Source: Fibrobacterota bacterium
GTDB taxonomy: Bacteria; Fibrobacterota; Chitinivibrionia; Chitinivibrionales; FEN-1185
Direction: 5' to 3'
DNA: 64,000 nt
NCBI GenBank assembly: GCA_003165595.1
Contig: PLWQ01000034.1
Span: 45,144 to 109,143, forward strand
Every line of letters begins with the position of its first letter. Position 1 is the first letter of the stretch. A program made the position numbers and the translations under genes. The notes below the pieces were generated by a model. It ran no database searches. It was not told the DNA's origin and saw nothing but the letters and a program-made list of their open reading frames with translations. Below, one piece after another: positions 17,814 through 26,519 of the stretch.

Positions 17814-18119
17814 TTATTTCGGCTCCTGAATAAATTTGTACACCTTCTCGTCTTTGCGCGCCATGCCCAGTTTTTCCCGGCCGATTTTTTCCATGTATGC
17901 GGTATCGGTCTTGAGCCGGGAATTCTGTGCCGAAAGGGAATCCAGATCCGCATGCTCGCGCGCCAGAGCGCGTTCTTTTTTCTTTACGTCAAGCACTCCG
18001 CGGTATATCTGCATCACCCCGGCCTTGCCGACAAAGAGGGAGGCCGCAAGCAATAGTGCCACGCCGAGCGCGATCCATCGTCCGATCTTCCTGGGCCTTG
18101 TTGTTGGACGCGCATTCAT
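17814..18119 (-). CDS. FtsB/DivIC-like septum protein
   Basis: 101 residues. Short basic cytoplasmic tail, one transmembrane segment (WIALGVALLLAASLFVGKAG), then a coiled coil (VKKKERALAREHADLDSLSA). The 'YMEKIGREKLGMARKDEKVY' end is characteristic of FtsB/DivIC proteins, which bridge FtsL and FtsQ in the divisome. It begins beside the dprA stop; a GTG at 18125 overlaps that stop (GTGA) and is an alternative start. Confidence 0.82.
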   Translation of the reverse strand: MNARPTTRPRKIGRWIALGVALLLAASLFVGKAGVMQIYRGVLDVKKKERALAREHADLDSLSAQNSRLKTDTAYMEKIGREKLGMARKDEKVYKFIQEPK

Positions 18120-18121
18120 GG

Positions 18122-19246
18122 TCACTCAACCCGAACATACTGTTGCCCGGCGACCTGGCGGATAAGGCCTTTGAGCTCGAGGTTGAGCAGGATGTCGAAC
18201 AACTGCGACACCTCGCGCCCCGCTTTCTCGGCAATGGTGTCGAGCCGCAGCGGTTCCGCCGAAAGCACGCCTACGATCCGCTGTTCGTCCGTCGACAGCA
18301 GATCCAGGGGCATTGCCTGAACCACGCCGACCCCCGGCGCCTTAACATCTGCGAATCCGGGGAGCGAGAGGTGTTCCATGTTCTCCACGATGTCGGAGCC
18401 GCCTCTCACGGGAATCGCCCCGCTCTTGAGCAGATTGAATGTGCCCTCGCTCGTGGACGAAAAAATCGGACCGGGAACGGCAAACACGTCGCGCCCCTGC
18501 TGCAAGGCGTAGTTTGCCGTGATCAGGCTGCCGCTCTTTACGGGCGCCTCAACCACCAGAACTCCCGCCGACAGGCCGGAAATGATCCTGTTGCGCCGCG
18601 GGAAATGATATGCCTCGGGCTCGGCACCCAGGCCGAATTCCGATACCAGCGCGCCCGATTCCACGATGCGCTCGGCAAGGCCGCGGTTGGCGGCCGGATA
18701 GACATTGTCGACGCCGCCGCCCAGAACCGCAATGGTGACGCCGCCGCTTTCCAGGCAGGTCTCGTGCGCCACCGTGTCGATGCCGTGCGCCAGGCCGCTC
18801 ACAATAACGACTCGCTTCTCCACCAGCTGCTTCACAATGTGCGCTGCGGCGGTTCTGCCGTAGTGGCTCGGTTTGCGCGTTCCCACGACGCCGCATGCAT
18901 GCCGGGCAAAGCTGTCAAGCTTGCCCTTTACAAACAATACGGGCGGCGGCGCATAGATCTCGCGCAGCAGCGAAGGATAGGCGTCGTGGTCCCACGTGAG
19001 CACCACAATGCCAAGGGAGGCTGCCTTGGCAAGCTGCTGCCCGGCGGCGTCGAGCAGGGCGGGCGGGTCAATGACGTCTTTGGAAAATACGCCGGCCCAT
19101 TGGACCAGCGCAGCCCGGCCTTGCTGCTCAAATAATGAGAACGGTGAACCGTATTGTTCGACAAGCGCCTTGATTCGCACCGGGCCAAGGCCCTTGATCG
19201 AATTGAGCGCAAGCAGCGCGACAACATCATTTTCCCCAGGATCCAT
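18122..19246 (-). CDS. dprA: DNA-processing protein DprA/Smf
   Basis: 374 residues. Helix-hairpin-helix start ('LALNSIKGLGPVRIKALVEQ'), then the Rossmann-like DprA core: 'GVVGTRKPSHYGRTAA', 'VVIVSGLAHGIDTVAHETCL', 'TIAVLGGGVDNVYPAANRGL', 'FPRRNRIISGLSAGVLVVEA' and 'SGSLITANYALQQGRDVFAV'. A winged-helix C-terminus ends the protein. DprA loads RecA onto incoming DNA in transformation. An ATG at 19312 is in frame but lies inside a perfect TATAAT box, so the ATG at 19246 (MDPGENDVV) is preferred. It heads a long minus-strand run. Confidence 0.87.
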   Translation of the reverse strand: MDPGENDVVALLALNSIKGLGPVRIKALVEQYGSPFSLFEQQGRAALVQWAGVFSKDVIDPPALLDAAGQQLAKAASLGIVVLTWDHDAYPSLLREIYAPPPVLFVKGKLDSFARHACGVVGTRKPSHYGRTAAAHIVKQLVEKRVVIVSGLAHGIDTVAHETCLESGGVTIAVLGGGVDNVYPAANRGLAERIVESGALVSEFGLGAEPEAYHFPRRNRIISGLSAGVLVVEAPVKSGSLITANYALQQGRDVFAVPGPIFSSTSEGTFNLLKSGAIPVRGGSDIVENMEHLSLPGFADVKAPGVGVVQAMPLDLLSTDEQRIVGVLSAEPLRLDTIAEKAGREVSQLFDILLNLELKGLIRQVAGQQYVRVE

Positions 19247-19310
19247 GAGCACAAAATAATTCGTGGCTGCGCTGTCACCGCACGCCTCCCCTTGCATAGT
19301 TGGCACCGCC

Positions 19311-19316
19311 ATTATA
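19311..19316 (-). promoter_or_regulatory. -10 box for the dprA run
   Basis: Perfect TATAAT on the minus strand, 65 bases upstream of the preferred dprA start, in the gap between divergent genes. No clear -35 hexamer at 16-18 bases, so the promoter is tentative. It overlaps the first in-frame ATG of dprA, which argues against that start. Confidence 0.4.
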
Positions 19317-19353
19317 TCATTAAGGTTCCAGCATACCGAAAGGACACTGAGCC

Positions 19354-20169
19354 GTGAAATGTTACGAAGTGCGAAAATGCTCGCAGGAAGAACGAGAAGC
19401 GTGTTACGTGTGGAACAGCTTCCGGGACAACCCCCAGGACATAGACAACGTCAAGTGCTGGGTGCTCAAAGGCGCGTATCAGGAGGAGTCGGGGCAGCAG
19501 CTCAAGCGGTGCAAGCAATGCGCGTACTTCATCACCACAAACCGGGAAACCGGCATCGTGTCGGATTCCGACGCCGATATTGCCGTGGTCACCTGCGAAG
19601 GCACTATCAACACGGAGCGTACCAAGGCGCTGGAAAAAGTGTGGGAAAACCTGCGGCAGCACAACCGCGTTAAGATCATCCTCGATATCTCGCGCGTCAA
19701 TAACATTTATTCGTGCGGGCTCGGCGCTATTATCAAAATCCACAAAGAGGCGCTTGCCGCAAAAGGCCTGCTCGTGGTGGTGGTTACCGACGGCTACGTC
19801 ACCAACCTGTTCACCGTGACCAAGCTTTCCCGTCTTCTCCGTATTGTCAAGAACCATCGCGACGCGCACGACATCTTCGACTCGCTCAAGAAGCGCGACA
19901 CGGAGGTACAGCAGAAAGCCGCTGTAGCGGTGGTAGAGGCGGCAAAGCCCGTCAAGCCGAAGGAGCGCCCCGCCTGCTACGTCTACTGGAAGAACCACCA
20001 TCCCAACAACGCAACCACGTGCGACGAATGCTTCAAGAAGATAAAGCCAACAGGCCAGCCGTGTTGGGTCGTGGATGGAATGATCGAAGGAATCTCCTTC
20101 CAGTACGTGGACGAGGAATGCGAATCGTGCCGGTATTTTGAGGAATTCTCCGGCGTCCAGGAGCTGTGA
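19354..20169 (+). CDS. STAS-domain protein flanked by two Cys-Trp ('two-CW'-like) domains
   Basis: 271 residues. Residues 1-60 are Cys-rich: 'CYEVRKCS', 'NVKCWVLKG' and 'RCKQCAYF'. Residues about 75-175 form a STAS domain ('DIAVVTCEGTINTERTKALE', 'KIILDISRVNNIYSCGLGAI') like anti-sigma-factor antagonists; the position of the usual phosphorylated Ser holds S in 'NIYSCGLG'. Residues about 205-265 repeat the Cys-rich pattern ('CDECFKK', 'GQPCWVVDG', 'ECESCRYF'). Two copies of a C...CW...CxxC-Y-F unit thus bracket the STAS core. A metal- or redox-sensing partner switch is plausible but inferred. GTG start, with AAGGA 10 bases upstream. The next gene starts 2 bases after the stop. Confidence 0.8.
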   Translation: MKCYEVRKCSQEEREACYVWNSFRDNPQDIDNVKCWVLKGAYQEESGQQLKRCKQCAYFITTNRETGIVSDSDADIAVVTCEGTINTERTKALEKVWENLRQHNRVKIILDISRVNNIYSCGLGAIIKIHKEALAAKGLLVVVVTDGYVTNLFTVTKLSRLLRIVKNHRDAHDIFDSLKKRDTEVQQKAAVAVVEAAKPVKPKERPACYVYWKNHHPNNATTCDECFKKIKPTGQPCWVVDGMIEGISFQYVDEECESCRYFEEFSGVQEL

Positions 20170-20171
20170 CC

Positions 20172-20468
20172 ATGGCCCTGGTCGAATGTTCCGAATGCAA
20201 GGGCCAGGTGTCGGATTCGGTGTGCCATTGCCCCCATTGTGGGTTTCGTATAAAGAAGTGCCGCCCCAGTCATCGCGGCTGCCTCAGGTTCCTTCCGCTG
20301 CTGCTCCTTGGCGCCCTCGTCATTGTCCTGTTTGCTCTTTTCTTCACCGCAACCGTGAATATCAACAGCAACAACGGGATGATTAATTTCCATTGGAACA
20401 AGCGCGGGATTTTTCCGAGGTTCGGGTTCAGGTGTTCGTGCGGGTGCGGGAAACGGGGAAAGCAATAA
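20172..20468 (+). CDS. Small zinc-ribbon membrane protein
   Basis: 98 residues. N-terminal zinc ribbon 'CSECKGQVSDSVCHCPHCG' and one transmembrane helix (LPLLLLGALVIVLFALFF), then a short tail ending in 'CSCGCGKRGKQ'. It starts 2 bases after the STAS gene and is probably co-translated with it. Function unknown; membrane tethering of a regulatory partner is a guess. Confidence 0.7.
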   Translation: MALVECSECKGQVSDSVCHCPHCGFRIKKCRPSHRGCLRFLPLLLLGALVIVLFALFFTATVNINSNNGMINFHWNKRGIFPRFGFRCSCGCGKRGKQ

Positions 20469-20527
20469 GCGGCGAAATCGTGAAGAACGAATCACGCCAG
20501 TTTGCATGATCCGACAAAAGCATTTCC

Positions 20528-22357
20528 CTACGCCTGCTTCATCCCCTCCAGTTTCTCCAAGAACTCCTTGATCTCTCCCGCCAGCTTCTCCGGTATGCCC
20601 TTTACTTGCGCAATTTCCTCGACGCTGGCCTCGCGCACACGCGCAAGCGACCCGAAGTGACGCAGCAGTTCAACCACCCGTTTCTTCCCGATTCCCGGGA
20701 TCGACTGCAGGGCCGACACGCCCACACGGTGGCCCCGAAGCGTGCGGTGATAGGTGATGGCAAAACGGTGGACCTCGTCGCGGATGCGTTCAAGAAATTT
20801 CCGCACCGGATGCGTCGAAGGCAGGCGCACCGGCTCGTTGCAATACGGTGAGTGGACGAGTTCTTCCCTTTTGGCAAGAGATATCACCATGGGCGCATTC
20901 TTGAAGCGCGAGAGCGGCTCCATTGCCGCGTGCAGCTGGCCGGGCCCGCCGTCTATCAGGTAGAGATCGGCGAACTGCTGTCCCTCGTCCGCCTGGCGGG
21001 AAAGCCTGCGCGTGACGACTTCCATCATCATGGCGAAATCATTCTGGCCGCTCACGGTTTTTATCTTGTACCGACGGTACCCGGACTTGTCGGCCGAGCC
21101 GTCCACAAAACGCACCATGCCTGCCACCGCGTTTGTCTCGCCCAGGTTTGAAATGTCGAACGCCTCAATAACATGCGGGAACCTGGGCAGGCAGAGCAAC
21201 TTCTGCAGGTCGGTGAGGTCGTCCAGAGCGCTGGGCGGAAGCTTCTGCATCAGGTAGAGGCGCGCGTTCTTGACGGCCAGTTCGGCAAGCTCCCGCTTTG
21301 CGCCCTTCTGCGGCACCACGACGGTTATCGATCCGCCGAACTGCGTTTCGAATGCCGACTGCACGAGACCCGGATCAACGGCCGCTTCCCGCGACACGAT
21401 CACTTCCCGCGGCGGAGTATCGCCTGCGTCAAGGTAGAACTGCAGCAGCAGCGTTCCCATGCCCGCGCCGGAAGCCTCCCACGCCGCCTTGTCGAATGCG
21501 AATCTTCGCGCCGACAGCAGCAGCCCCTCGCGCACGCGCAGCGCGGCGAGGCACAGTGTGCGGTCGCCTGTAAACATGCCGAACACGTCGCAATCGGCGT
21601 CCGGCGCCGCAAGGTCCACCTTCTGGAGCTTCGAGGCGTCGTTGATCAGCCGTATCTGGTCGCGGAGGAATGCCGCTTCCTCGAAGCGCATGCCGGCCGC
21701 GTCCTGCGCCATTTTCGCCTCGAGGTCGCGCACGATGTCGTTGCGGCGGCCCGAAAGAAATCGCATCAGCATCTCAACATTGGCCCGGTAGTCTTCCTGC
21801 GATATCCGGGCAGCGCAGGCGCCGCTGCACCGGCCGATGCCGTAGTTCACGCAAGGGCGGATGGGTTTTTTGAGCGGCAGGTCCCTGTTGCAATCGCGAA
21901 CCTTGAATATCCGTTTTGCAAAGTGGACGATCTGGCGCATGGCGCGGACGTCGGTGTAGGGCCCGAAATACCGCGCGCCGTCCGACGCGACCCGCCGCGC
22001 GATCAGGAGGCGCGGGAACGGTTCCTGTACCGTGATCTTGAGGTACGGATAGTGGCTGTCGTCCTTAAGGTCTATGTTGAACTTCGGCTTGTGTTTGCGA
22101 ATGAGATTCGCTTCGAGAATGAGCGCCTCGGTCTCGCTGCGTGTTGCGATCCAGTCGATGTGGTGGAGCCGGGCGAGCATAAACGGTATGTGCGGGCGGT
22201 CTTCGTGCGTGTCAAGAAAGTACGATCTTACGCGGCTCTTGAGGTCTATGGCCTTGCCGATGTACAGCGGTTCGCCCGATGCGTCCTTCATGAGGTAGAC
22301 GCCCGGGCTTTCGGGGAAGTTGCTGAGGGAGTCGAGGAGGTCGGGATTTGCGTTCAT
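20528..22357 (-). CDS. uvrC: UvrABC excinuclease subunit C
   Basis: 609 residues. GIY-YIG nuclease domain at the N-terminus ('GVYLMKDASGEPLYIGKA'), 'RYFGPYTDVRAMRQIV', a Cys-rich linker ('PCVNYGIGRCSGACAARIS'), the UvrBC coiled-coil motif ('MRFEEAAFLRDQIRLI'), an RNase H-like endonuclease domain ('EAFDISNLGETNAVAGMVRF', 'LYLIDGGPGQL') and a C-terminal double helix-hairpin-helix ('LQSIPGIGKKRVVELLRHFG'). It makes the two incisions of nucleotide excision repair. ATG at 22357 chosen because 'MNANPDLLDSLSNFPESPGV' is the normal start; the frame upstream is repeat sequence. Confidence 0.95.
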   Translation of the reverse strand: MNANPDLLDSLSNFPESPGVYLMKDASGEPLYIGKAIDLKSRVRSYFLDTHEDRPHIPFMLARLHHIDWIATRSETEALILEANLIRKHKPKFNIDLKDDSHYPYLKITVQEPFPRLLIARRVASDGARYFGPYTDVRAMRQIVHFAKRIFKVRDCNRDLPLKKPIRPCVNYGIGRCSGACAARISQEDYRANVEMLMRFLSGRRNDIVRDLEAKMAQDAAGMRFEEAAFLRDQIRLINDASKLQKVDLAAPDADCDVFGMFTGDRTLCLAALRVREGLLLSARRFAFDKAAWEASGAGMGTLLLQFYLDAGDTPPREVIVSREAAVDPGLVQSAFETQFGGSITVVVPQKGAKRELAELAVKNARLYLMQKLPPSALDDLTDLQKLLCLPRFPHVIEAFDISNLGETNAVAGMVRFVDGSADKSGYRRYKIKTVSGQNDFAMMMEVVTRRLSRQADEGQQFADLYLIDGGPGQLHAAMEPLSRFKNAPMVISLAKREELVHSPYCNEPVRLPSTHPVRKFLERIRDEVHRFAITYHRTLRGHRVGVSALQSIPGIGKKRVVELLRHFGSLARVREASVEEIAQVKGIPEKLAGEIKEFLEKLEGMKQA

Positions 22358-22396
22358 ACTCTTAAAATAAACCTTGTTACTTACATCAATGTTATT

Positions 22397-22535
22397 GGGC
22401 GTTGCCCCGCTTCGCGGGGCCGGTCTCCCTATGGGCTCGGCCAAAGCCTCGGTGCCGCCTGCCCGATGGCCTATCGGCCCGGGTCAGGCGGCCCTGCGCT
22501 CAGGCGCACCCGCCGGTCCACCTAACGCTGGGCAG
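22397..22535. repeat. GC-rich palindromic intergenic element
   Basis: Bounded by GCGTT near 22400 and AACGC near 22524 in inverted orientation. It contains the perfect hairpin CCCCGC-TTC-GCGGGG (22405-22419) and CCGAT/ATCGG arms (22463-22467, 22473-22477). No coding potential is convincing. It sits between uvrC and the PBP1A gene and has the look of a REP-like or structured RNA element. Confidence 0.5.
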
Positions 22536-22594
22536 AAGTCTGGTCCCCAATTTGTCAAGATATTCTTTGCAGTTTAATTGTTAAGATGTGTGGT

Positions 22595-22713
22595 GATGCA
22601 GAATTGCATCGCCGCGAAGCGGCATTCCAATGAGGTTGCGTTGCGAGCCGAAGCACAGGATGTGCGGAGACCACTGCCGAAGGCAGCCCGAAGCAAGGTC
22701 GCGCCAGTGGCGC
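22595..22713. repeat. Tract of four small perfect hairpins
   Basis: GATGCA-GAAT-TGCATC (22595-22610), GCCGC-GAA-GCGGC (22611-22623), CTGCC-GAA-GGCAG (22674-22686) and GCGCCA-G-TGGCGC (22701-22713). Two share the GAA loop. The tract ends about 45 bases before the stop of the PBP1A gene. It may be a mosaic repeat or a structured RNA; nothing in it resembles a gene. Confidence 0.5.
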
Positions 22714-22758
22714 AAAAGACCCGGAGCTGGACGCGGAGCATGAACCAAGGGCTGCCTA

Positions 22759-24990
22759 TCAAAACATTAATCTCTTTTTCCCCGTCGTCTTGTCTTCCGT
22801 CTTTTCCTTCGGCCCGAACATGTTGGTAATGTTCGAACTCTTCACCTTGCCCGGGCCGTGCATGTCGCACTGGTCGGGCGTCTTGCCCTCAATGAAATAC
22901 TCGTCGTAGGGTTGCGGGCAATAGGGCGTGGCGATTTTGTGCGAGACGGAGCACACCTTCTCGCTCACAATGCTGTCGGGTTTCTCGAAATTTTCGACGG
23001 GCAGTTTACGGTGCAGGGCGATCATAGCCTTGACATACAGCGGTATGGCACCGAACGCGCCGGTAACGCCGTACCCCAGCGACCGCCGCTCGTCCATGCC
23101 CACCCACACGCAGCAGGCGACTTGAGGAGTGAATCCCACGAACCAGGCGTCGGAGTAATCGTTGGACGTGCCCGTCTTGCCGCCCGACGGCCGGGCAAAA
23201 CCGAGGCCCGGGATCGCAGCGCCCGTGCCTCTGCGCACCACGCTCTGCAGCAAATCGCACATCATAAACGACGTTTGCGGCGACAGGACCGGCTTGGACA
23301 CCGTCTCGTGCTCTTCAAGGATGTTTCCGTTTTTGTCAACTATTCGCTCCACGAAATACGGCTCGGCGCGCATCCCCTTGTTCGGGAAAATGGCATAGGC
23401 GCTCAGGAGTTCCATGGGCACCACCTCGCAGGAGCCGATGGCCAGCGACGGCACCGGGTCCATATGCTGGCGCAGGCCCATGCGCCGGGCATAGCTCACC
23501 ACGGTGTCTCCGCCCACCTGCATGAATACCTGGATCGCGGCAAGATTGAGCGAATGTTCAAGCGCGTGGCGCACCGTCACCGGCCCCTCGAACTTGCCCT
23601 CGAAATTCTCCGGCCGCCACTCGCCCTGCGGCGTCTCGAGGGTTATGGGCTGGTCGAGGACCACGCTCGCGGGCGTAAAGCCGTGGTCCATGGCGGCCGC
23701 GTACAGGATGGGCTTGAACGCCGATCCCGGCTGGCGCACCGACTGCACCGCGCGGTTGAATTTACTTTCGAGAAAGTTCTTACCGCCTACCAGCGTAAGG
23801 ATCGCGCCCGTGTGCACGTCCACGGCAGCCACGGCGGTCTGGACGATCCGCAGGCGAAGCGAATCCGGGAATGCCTCGCATTCGGCCCGGTGCGCTGCAT
23901 ACAGCGAATCGAAATGCGCGGCAAAGAACTCGCGCGGAATCTTGAGCTTGCGGAAAATCCGCGTCCGGTCGAGGTAGTAGCTATTCATCTTCGCCTGAAG
24001 GCCGGCCAGATGCCCCACCGTGGCCTTGTCGGTGGAATCCTGCGCCCCGGGGTCAAGCGTGGTATAGATGGTGAGCCCGCCGTTGTAGAGCATGTCGTCG
24101 CCGTATTTCTGTTCGCAGTACTGCCGCACCATTTCCACGAAATACGGTGCGCGCTTGGAGACATCGGTCTGGGGCTTTGAGGGAACATCCTCTTTGTCAA
24201 TTTCACTCGCTGCAGCCCTGTCCAGAAAGTGCATCGACACCATGGCGGCAAGCACGCGCGACCGACGGGCGGCGGTGTTTTTCAGGTTCCCCTTTTTGTC
24301 GGGCCGGTATCGCTCCGGCAGCTGGATGAGTCCGGCAAGGACCGCGCATTCGTTGCGCGTGAGTTGCGCAACATGTTTGGAAAAATAGCACTGGCTTGCG
24401 GCTTCCACGCCGTACACGCCGGCGCCGAGGTACACCTGGTTAAGATAGAGCTCAAGAATCTCGTTCTTGGTATAGTACTGCTCGATTTGGACTGCGGTCA
24501 TGGCCTCACGGACCTTGCGCACCATGGACGTCTTTGACGACAAGTACACGTTTCGCGCAAGCTGCTGCGTGAGTGTAGACGCGCCCTGCGCATAGTGCCG
24601 CCTGCCGAGATTAACTAACACCGCGCCGATTATTCTTTTGAGATCCACGCCCCAGTGCGAATAGAACTTGCGGTCTTCAATGGCAATAACCGCGTTCACA
24701 AGATCCTGGGGGATACTGTTAAGGGCGACCCAGGAACGTTTTTCAATAGAGAATTCGTGAATGAGCGACCCGTCTTTTCCCATGACCTTGGACGACAGCG
24801 GCGGCTCTATGTTCTCGAGCTGGTCGAGCGTTGGCAGGGTCTGGTACATCCGGTACAGAAACCACACCGCCGCGGTGCCGCCGCACGCACACAAGAATAC
24901 CACTGCCAGAAAAACCGCTATCAGGCGCTTGCCGCGTATTGCCGAGGCCGGCCCGGAAAAATCGGGAGGAACGGTCGGGGGCTGGTTCAT
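22759..24990 (-). CDS. Bifunctional penicillin-binding protein 1A
   Basis: 743 residues. Membrane anchor at about 22-47. Glycosyltransferase family 51 domain with the catalytic Glu105 in 'IAIEDRKFYSHWGVD' and 'QGASTLTQQLARNVYL'. Transpeptidase domain with SxxK (Ser423-Lys426 in PGSAFKP), SxN (Ser480-Asn482 in HSLNLA) and KTG (605-607 in GGKTGTSND). The enzyme polymerises glycan strands and cross-links peptides in the periplasm. The tail after the transpeptidase (CPQPYDEYFIEGKTPDQCD) carries a Cys pair. Length and motif order are normal for class A PBPs. Confidence 0.94.
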   Translation of the reverse strand: MNQPPTVPPDFSGPASAIRGKRLIAVFLAVVFLCACGGTAAVWFLYRMYQTLPTLDQLENIEPPLSSKVMGKDGSLIHEFSIEKRSWVALNSIPQDLVNAVIAIEDRKFYSHWGVDLKRIIGAVLVNLGRRHYAQGASTLTQQLARNVYLSSKTSMVRKVREAMTAVQIEQYYTKNEILELYLNQVYLGAGVYGVEAASQCYFSKHVAQLTRNECAVLAGLIQLPERYRPDKKGNLKNTAARRSRVLAAMVSMHFLDRAAASEIDKEDVPSKPQTDVSKRAPYFVEMVRQYCEQKYGDDMLYNGGLTIYTTLDPGAQDSTDKATVGHLAGLQAKMNSYYLDRTRIFRKLKIPREFFAAHFDSLYAAHRAECEAFPDSLRLRIVQTAVAAVDVHTGAILTLVGGKNFLESKFNRAVQSVRQPGSAFKPILYAAAMDHGFTPASVVLDQPITLETPQGEWRPENFEGKFEGPVTVRHALEHSLNLAAIQVFMQVGGDTVVSYARRMGLRQHMDPVPSLAIGSCEVVPMELLSAYAIFPNKGMRAEPYFVERIVDKNGNILEEHETVSKPVLSPQTSFMMCDLLQSVVRRGTGAAIPGLGFARPSGGKTGTSNDYSDAWFVGFTPQVACCVWVGMDERRSLGYGVTGAFGAIPLYVKAMIALHRKLPVENFEKPDSIVSEKVCSVSHKIATPYCPQPYDEYFIEGKTPDQCDMHGPGKVKSSNITNMFGPKEKTEDKTTGKKRLMF

Positions 24991-25234
24991 AAAACTGGGG
25001 ACCCGGTTGCTTTGTTGTATAACGGCCGTGTGTTCGCCATAGTATTTTAGAATTGTTCTGCGGCCGGCAGCTCAGAGGCGCGGGCGAACCGTTTTTAAAA
25101 TACATGGCATCCCGCTTCCGGGAACAGACTTTTGTGCGCGCACGCTGCCGGATAAAGCTTTACACAACGAAACAACAGCCACAGCCGCATCGGCCGTCCA
25201 AACCACGAAGCGTGCGGCCCAAAGGAAGGAACTC

Positions 25235-26272
25235 ATGACAAAACGCGCCTTCATCACCGGCGTCACCGGCCAGGACGGATCGTACCTCGCGGAGTTGCTC
25301 CTCGACAAAGGATACGAAGTGCACGGCATGATCCGCAGGGCCAGCTACTTCAACAGGAAGCGTATCGACCACCTTTGCCGCGACTCGCGCGACAAAAACG
25401 TCAATTTCTTCCTCCATTACGGCGACATGTCCGATTCGAGCAATTTGAACCGCCTGATGGAAAAGATCAAGCCGCACGAAATTTACAACCTCGCGGCACA
25501 ATCGCATGTGGCGGTTTCGTTCGAGGTTCCCGAGTACACGGCCGACGTCGATGCCACGGGAACGCTTCGAATTCTCGACGCGATCAAGGAGGCCGGCATT
25601 CAGACCCGGTTTTACCAAGCGTCAACCTCGGAACTGTACGGCAAGGTTGCGGAGACTCCCCAGAGCGAGACAACCCCGTTTCATCCACGATCGCCGTACG
25701 CGGTGGCGAAACTGTACGCATACTGGATCGTCGTCAATTACCGCGAGGCCTTCGGTCTCCACGCGAGCAACGGCATCCTGTTCAACCACGAGTCGCCGCG
25801 GCGCGGCGAAAATTTCTCGACCAGGAAAATCACCATGGCCGCTGCGGCGATCAAGGCTGGAAAAAAGCAATGTCTCTACGTCGGTAACCTCAACGCGAAA
25901 CGCGACTGGGGATACGCGCCGGACTATGTGGAGGCCATGCGGCTCATCCTGCAGCAGGATAAACCCGACGACTATGTCGTTGCCACGGGCGAGACGCATT
26001 CGGTTCGCGAATTCGCCGAAAAAGCCTTTGCCATCCTGGGCATGCCGCTTTCATGGTCCGGCGAAGGCGTGCAGGAAACGGGAACCGATACTGCGAGCGG
26101 CAAGGTGGTTGTCCGCGTCGACCCGAAATACTTCCGGCCGGCCGAAGTCGACCTTCTGCTTGGCAATCCGGCAAAGGCGAACAAGCAGCTCGGATGGAAA
26201 CCATCGATATCATTTGACAAGCTGGTTGAGATCATGGTACAGGCGGATTGGGACGAAATGCGGAAACAATAG
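25235..26272 (+). CDS. gmd: GDP-mannose 4,6-dehydratase
   Basis: 345 residues. '[20 protein letters not shown]' (GxxGxxG), '[20 protein letters not shown]', '[10 protein letters not shown]' (YxxxK) and '[20 protein letters not shown]' are nearly invariant in Gmd. It converts GDP-mannose to GDP-4-keto-6-deoxy-mannose, precursor of GDP-rhamnose, fucose or perosamine. AAAGGAAGGAA precedes the ATG. The likely partner reductase is far away at 11896-12831 rather than adjacent. Confidence 0.94.
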   Translation: MTKRAFITGVTGQDGSYLAELLLDKGYEVHGMIRRASYFNRKRIDHLCRDSRDKNVNFFLHYGDMSDSSNLNRLMEKIKPHEIYNLAAQSHVAVSFEVPEYTADVDATGTLRILDAIKEAGIQTRFYQASTSELYGKVAETPQSETTPFHPRSPYAVAKLYAYWIVVNYREAFGLHASNGILFNHESPRRGENFSTRKITMAAAAIKAGKKQCLYVGNLNAKRDWGYAPDYVEAMRLILQQDKPDDYVVATGETHSVREFAEKAFAILGMPLSWSGEGVQETGTDTASGKVVVRVDPKYFRPAEVDLLLGNPAKANKQLGWKPSISFDKLVEIMVQADWDEMRKQ

Positions 26273-26472
26273 CCGGTTGTTTCATCGCGCAGGGAACGGA
26301 TCGCACCCAGCAAGACCGAAAGCCGTTTATGGCGTTGCGCGGTTGAATTCGAACACGGCCTGCGCCCAGCCTTTGACGATGTACTGCCATGCTTGTCAAA
26401 GGCGAATTCTCTCACCGGATGTAGTCGCGGACGCGCCCGCCGCATTGCCTGAGTCGGATTTCCTTATACAAT

Positions 26473-26487
26473 TTTCGCGCCGCGAAA
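26473..26487 (+). terminator. Hairpin with T-tract, possible gmd terminator
   Basis: TTTCGCG-C-CGCGAAA is a perfect 7-base inverted repeat followed by TTTTTG. It lies 200 bases past gmd. The very short centre makes a terminator hairpin possible only with some arm melting; a protein-binding palindrome is the alternative. Six bases upstream a weak promoter-like pair TTGCCT-16-TACAAT (26445-26472) overlaps it. Confidence 0.3.
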
Positions 26488-26519
26488 TTTTTGCCCTATT
26501 CTTTACCGGGCATTTTGTC

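Noticed and set aside
17927-19135. 402-residue plus-strand frame opposite dprA
   Set aside because: Antisense to a clear DprA protein; no ribosome-binding site.
21173-22525. 450-residue plus-strand frame opposite uvrC
   Set aside because: Antisense to UvrC and runs into the palindromic element.
22397-22535. Integron attC site
   Set aside because: Inverted GCGTT/AACGC ends recall attC core sites, but spacing and paired R/L boxes do not fit, and no integrase or cassette array is present.
22858-24180. 440-residue plus-strand frame opposite PBP1A
   Set aside because: Antisense to an intact PBP1A.
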